Shown here: one piece after another, positions 59,192 through 64,000 of the stretch
Position numbering within the stretch: position 1 is the stretch's first letter
Layout of the letters: the number at the start of each line of letters is the position of its first letter
Assembly: GCA_009760855.2 (NCBI GenBank)
Contig: WPIO01000163.1
Location: 62,001 to 126,000, forward strand
DNA from: Cristatella mucedo
Taxonomy: Eukaryota > Bryozoa > Phylactolaemata > Cristatellidae
Length of the DNA: 64,000 bases
Direction: 5' to 3'
Position numbers and translations under genes: made by a program
Notes under the pieces: model-generated
Databases searched by the model: none
What the model was told of the DNA's origin: nothing
Seen by the model: only the letters and a program-made list of their open reading frames with translations

Positions 59192-59928
59192 AAAATGACG
59201 AACAAATGACGTATAGCCGAGCACCACAGCGAGCTGGGCTGCTGCGCCTTCGCCATCATTAATTTTGGCCACTGACGGCAGCATTTTGCTGCCGCATTTG
59301 ATAAAACCATTCCGTCAGCGCATCGGCAACTTTTTCGTTCGGACTTTCCCGTTTTCATTTTCGGCCAAGATTCCCTTCGATTTGCACTGCACGGCGAATC
59401 TCTTTTTCTGCCTTCTTTATTTAGGAGCGATCAAATGGCAGTCTTGCGCTCGCGCGCTTTGGCGTGGCGGTCCGGTCGCAGTCGGCGGGCCACTCGCAGA
59501 CGGCGCTCCTCCTGGGGCGGGGCGGGGCAGGGCGGGGCTGCGGTACCTGCGTACGTGTGCGTGTGCCTGCGTGAATGTGTGGGTGTGTGCGTGCATTTGT
59601 GTACGCGTGCATGCGAGTGTGTGTGGGTGTGTGTGCTTAGGTGTGTGGGTGTGTGTGCGTGCGTGTGTGTGTGTGTGTGTGGGGGTGTGTCTGTGCGTGC
59701 GTGCGATTGTGTGTGTGGGTGTGTGTGTGCGTGCGTGAGTGCATGGATGTGTGTGTGTTTGTTTTTGTGTGTGGGCGCACGTGAGTACGGAGCAATCGAA
59801 CTCGTGCCGGCTGCTCGCTGTTTTGACTTGGCGGAGAAACCGCCAGAGGGCCGACGAAATGTAAAGCGCCTAGAAAGAGATTAAGTTCTATGAGGGCGCT
59901 TTATCAAGTGCATTATTATTATTATTAA
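59192..59928. repeat. Duplicated segment with GT tract and solo tail
   Basis: 59201-59527 copies 52072-52398. 59540-59765 is a GT-rich tract matching 23886-23998. The flank GGAGCAATCGAACTCGTGCC matches 23996-24015. The hairpin tail at 59858-59928 is absent from the left copy near 24060-24095. Confidence 0.85.
59858..59928 (+). mobile_element. Solo hairpin-tail insertion
   Basis: ATGTAAAGCGCCTAGAAAGAG...CTATGAGGGCGCTTTATC then (ATT)n, about 71 bp. The matching left-copy region lacks it. Confidence 0.83.
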
Positions 59929-61311
59929 CTGACGCACCAAGGTAGTCTTAGGCCGCCAATTTCAGGGTCCGCAGGGTTTCCACGATTCGTTTTTCCTGAG
60001 GCGGTAGCCCTTGTCAAGCTCTTGGCGAAAAGAGACGTGTCAATCGCCTTGACAACGGATGAAGTGCCCAGCGTTGGCACGCATTACCACTCGCGGAAGT
60101 CAGAGGTCATTTCACTAAAGGACAATTCTCGCACGCTCAATATTGAACAAAAACCCGGTGCGATCGGCGGCTTTTTCAAAGAACAATCGAATACTCTCTA
60201 CGCGACTCCCGGCTCTAGGAAATCTTTCTCGCCATGCCGACGAGCGCGTCATTGTTTTACACACAGTTTCGGCGGGAGCGAGCGAGCGAAGCTTTCGCCA
60301 GCGGGCGCGCGTTCCCGAAGCTCTGCCATTACAGCTACGCAAATTAGGCTGTTAAATCAGCTAGCGTTCATTTAGCTTATTACGACCTTCGAACCCCTCG
60401 GGCCCGTCCCCCACCCCACGCCCAGCTGAGCCGTAGGCCAGGCCGTGAACCGCGTCCTCCGAACAGCCGCGTCCAACGGCCGCCGAGACGTCGACGGCCA
60501 AGGCCGGTCCGCAAGACGCTGTGGCCCCTCACCTCCCTAGCGGCGCCACCCAGCTACACCCCGTCGGACGAACTCGGCGCCACCAACCTAGAGAGCGAAA
60601 GTCGTCGGCGTCTTCGACTGCGTGCGAGCTTGCCGGTCGACTTCGCGGGTGGCGAACAGCAGCAGGGCTGCCCCGCGGCGCCGTCGACGGGTGCGCTCGC
60701 GACGCGTTCTGCAGCTTTTGCCCGTCTCTACGGTCCCCGCGGCCGCCGACGGCGCCGCCGCCATCGTCCCTGAATGCTCGGCCGACCGTGGCGAACGCGA
60801 GGAGCCCGCGGCACATGAGCGCTGGCGCCCGCGTTCGCGACGCGGGTCCTCCACCTTCCCAGTCTCGCGTGCGGGTCTACGCCCTCTGCCGACGTAGCTA
60901 ACGCGCTCGAGCGCTCGCTGGAGCGGCCGCTTACCGTCAGGCGACCTGCGTCCGAGCTGTGGGGCTCCGCTAGAGCGCGTCTTATCGACGGCGGCGGCGG
61001 GGGCAGAATCCGACCGACCGATCGATTCACGCCGAAACGAAATCGATCCGCGAGTTGCCGACCGCATATTATGTGTGCTACCGTTTCGCAGGCCGCTCAC
61101 TCAGCGGCCATTGTTACCAGCCGTCCAATGCAATGGCTCGTCGGCATTCTAAAGTCCGCGAGCCCGCGTCCGGGTGTTCATAGTCCGTCGGGTTGTGCCC
61201 CACCGGTGGCCGGCGTCCATCCTGACGTCCATGCCCCCTCCTGCCGCCGCCTGAGTCGGCTAGCTCTCCCTACTCGCGGTCGAGCTGTACCGTGTGCACC
61301 AACTCCCCTAA
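59929..61311. repeat. Duplicated CpG-rich block P (copy 2)
   Basis: Copy of 24090-25625. It keeps only the end of SINE-1 (TACGCAAATTAGGCTGTTAAATC at about 60333-60355). It joins block S' at 61311, where the left copies of P and S are about 7.8 kb apart. Confidence 0.87.
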
Positions 61312-64000
61312 AGCCGACTATCCGCTCACGTGCAAACCGCTGAACCCTAAACCAGGCGAAGCGCTGCTAAGCCGCAAATCGTAAACCGTAAACCCGTCTT
61401 AACCGCCAATCTGAAGCCCTAAATCTAAATCGTAAGATACATGCCTATACCAGAAGCATCAAGATGCCAAGCTTCCTCGCTGTTTCACTCGTCTCTAAGT
61501 CCGTCCCGCGTGGCGCAAGAATACACTTTTAAGCTTCAGCTGCAGCAGACGCCTCTATTCCGGTGAGCGCTCCCCTCGCCTCAAGTCACATTCAGAGCAG
61601 CAATTGTGGAATGCTTATGTTACATATCACTAGCGCTTGTAAGCTAAGTTTCTACGACATAATCCCTCGTCTTAAAGCAAACATCAAATCTATGTGAAAT
61701 GCTTGCTCATGCCTTTAAAGGAGAATGCGTTAGCTTGGCTAGCAGTGCGATAACTTGGGTCCGACTTGACTTTATTAGCTCGTGACATCCGGATACTCGA
61801 CGGCTGAAGCGTCAATACTTCATGCACGGCATGCCCAAAGAATGCTGAATCACATATCTCTTGTTTTCAATTTCATCAACCAAACCAAGACTTTTCGCAG
61901 GTTTTACACGTGAGAGTTCTCGTATGAGCTCTCACAATCTACGTGGCATTCCGATTGCAAGCGACAGCCAGCAGACTTGCAAAGCCATATATATATTGTA
62001 TATATATTCGCGTGTATATATTCACATGGACTCGCTGTGTGACTTGGTTAGATGCTCGGAGAATCTGTGCTATGTTCGATGCACAAGTGGCGAGCAGCTC
62101 CGAGGGCACACCTGGACTGTGTGTCCTTTTATGAAATTGATAGTATATTTGTATAGCGCATCAGAGAATTTAACTCTTTCTAGGCACTTTACATTTGCTG
62201 GAAAAAGTAAGCATGATCGAATGATTAATGGTAGCACGATGCTCAACGTCAATCAGCGCAACATGGTTAGAGGTGACATGCACAGGTTCAGCATGAAAAT
62301 ATTGTTAGTGGCAGCAAGCACAGTGTCAGCACGCATAAGCAGGCAAAGGACCGACCACGGGGACAATCTGATTGCCGTGATATACAGATGCATTTTTGCT
62401 TCTTTTGAAACGCCGTCATGTCGCGGGGGATGTCGTGACGGCTTGGCAAAGAACCAACGCCCTAAACGCCCAGATGTTGGGTTATTGACTTGACTTATGG
62501 GCATGAAAAATTGATTGACGACAGGTAATCCTAGTGGCGGGTGAACCAGGTTCTGCTCACTAGTAGTGCTAGGAGGACCAAGTAGAATGCCCTCTCACCA
62601 AACCCTTGCTCGGCTTATAGGGTTACTTATGTTCACTTGTGGGAGCAGCAACCAGGCAGTGTGTTTTGCCCCCTCCCCACGGCTAACGAGCCATGGCCGG
62701 AAGGGTGAAGGATGGTACATTTTAACATTGGTAATGGTCTACTCGCTCGCAGATAGTCCATGAGGCATTGATCTTACTACGAGGTCTACTAAAGGGTCTA
62801 TGCAAATTCGGGAGTTCGGGTTGGAGAGAGGGAGTGAAAGAGAAAGAGAGACCACGGAGAGAGGTTGGCTTGGGGTCAGTCGCAGCAATGGGAGCGAAGG
62901 TTTTACTCATATAAGAGCAAGCTGAGTTGAAGCCTAGAGATGAGGACGGAGAGGCAGACTGTGATGGTACGCTCACTGTTCCTATACGACGGAGAGGTCA
63001 AGTAATAGGTGTACGACGGAAGGCTATGCTATGGCTTGCCACAGGAGTTAAGGTGTTCGCTTTTTTCGCAGGCCCTGGTGAACGATGGAGGCCTCCCTCC
63101 GAAGTGGCGCTAGTGCTGGGGGCCATGCTCTAGTTTTCCCAAGGGGTTGAGGTGTCCGCTTTGATGATGACCAAGGTTAAGGTGAACGCATCTGATGACC
63201 GAGGCTGCCTGCTCGAGCCTTGTGGCATACGTGAAGCACCTGGCTAGAGATTTAAGTTGTTCTAGGGCGCTGTGCAGATGGATGTGAGTTTACGACCCAG
63301 ATAGTTTCATACGCGCCCAGCCTCGAAGCGGCAATCAGGTACGGGTAACGTATACAGCCCTATTGCTCTAGCTACTCAAGTATTTCTTTCGTGTTTAGAT
63401 GTGCCTCGTTGCAACGGTGGCAACCCGACGAGTCGCTGCGGTCATTGGGACGGGAAGCCACATCGGCTACCTCGGCTACACGCCACAGGCCCAGCCTGTG
63501 TTATTGTCCCATGCCCTACTTAGTGATTAGGGTGGTGGTTGAGCTTGTAGTCGACCTCCACAGCTGAGAACGATGGACGACGTACTCGTTGTGTCGCTGT
63601 AGATTAAATGTCTCTCAAAACCACTCTGTGGCTTCCTACTGGCGTATTTACCAAACTTCAGATGTTGGACATTTTTTGGCCGGCCGTATTGCTATCGTCA
63701 AGGCCTCGGAAGCCACCTTGAGTGACCTAACCAAAGCCCAGTGAGGCCTGCCTAAAGCTCGCCGGTGCACAGGAAGAGGCTAACCAGGTGTAACAGTCAT
63801 AGGTTTCGGTTGGCCGCAGCTCCACCAGTAAAAGTTAGGCGATATGCACCAAGCTAAGCGCGACGATACAGACCGACAGTAGCGACCGAAGTGCTGCATT
63901 GTGCTCAGTCTCAGCGATATGATCAGCCGAATGACTGAGCTATCAATCTAAACAGGCTGATTGCTTGTGCTACTCTTGCGGCATAGTTACCATTGAGCAA
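61311..64000. repeat. Duplicated block S' (copy 2), runs off the window
   Basis: Copy of the gene B 3' flank. From 63833 it follows unit 2 of the 1.03-kb repeat more closely than unit 1 (CACCAAGCTAAGCG, GCATTGTGCTCA, ATAGTTACCATTGAGCAA). The window end corresponds to position 36865. Confidence 0.88.
62135..62430 (-). mobile_element. LINE-A 3' end in S'
   Basis: The minus strand carries the C-terminal coding remnant, the UTR words (CATGCTGAACCTGTGCATGTCACCTCTAACCATG) in diverged form, and a decayed hairpin tail near 62150-62195. The left copy has lost about 300 bp of this region. Confidence 0.78.

Overview
The window is eukaryotic, almost certainly from an invertebrate animal. It has a multi-exon gene pair with canonical GT-AG introns of 0.75-6 kb, a heavy load of non-LTR retrotransposons (LINEs), tRNA-derived SINEs and microsatellites, and no bacterial gene organisation. 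I cannot name the species or the phylum from the sequence alone.

The real genes are two paralogues on the minus strand, arranged head to tail. Both encode core 1 beta-1,3-galactosyltransferase (C1GALT1/T-synthase-like, glycosyltransferase family 31) type II membrane enzymes. Gene A lies at 650-14623 (337 codons plus stop) and gene B at 37586-49960 (338 codons plus stop). Each has five coding exons with the same intron phases (1,1,1,0), and their fourth exons are both exactly 257 nt. I assembled both from splice sites, reading frame and homology. Each keeps the N-terminal membrane anchor, the LCWV strand, the WF.KADDDTYVV metal-binding DxD region, the ED-V-E-(L/M)-GRC block and the FHY-EY C-terminal region. 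They should add beta-1,3-galactose to Ser/Thr-linked GalNAc in the Golgi, making core 1 O-glycans.

By region: 1-15.7 kb is gene A, with introns full of broken LINEs, a decayed copy of an uncharacterised repeat-associated protein family, and a GC-rich first exon preceded by a 204-bp tandem duplication and an AT hairpin. 15.7-33 kb is intergenic: a 1.9-kb all-purine 27-bp minisatellite inside a LINE tail, several LINE fragments, a hAT transposase remnant, SINEs, a CpG-rich block and the first copy (R) of a 4.9-kb repeat. 33.4-50 kb is the 3' flank of gene B and gene B itself. 50-64 kb is a shuffled second copy of the intergenic material (Q', R', P'', S').

The duplications tie the window together. 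The right-hand 2.7 kb (61.31-64.0 kb) repeats the 3' flank of gene B and stops about 0.72 kb short of where the last exon would lie. This predicts a third C1GALT1-like gene just beyond the right edge. A 1.03-kb tandem duplication next to gene B has also copied a broken piece of its last exon.

The repeats share a recurrent short 3' tail: a two-part hairpin (AGCGCC...AGAGA...TCTCT...GGCGCT) followed by an (ATT)n run. It occurs on LINE 3' ends, on at least one tRNA-headed SINE, and as solo insertions of about 70-80 bp.
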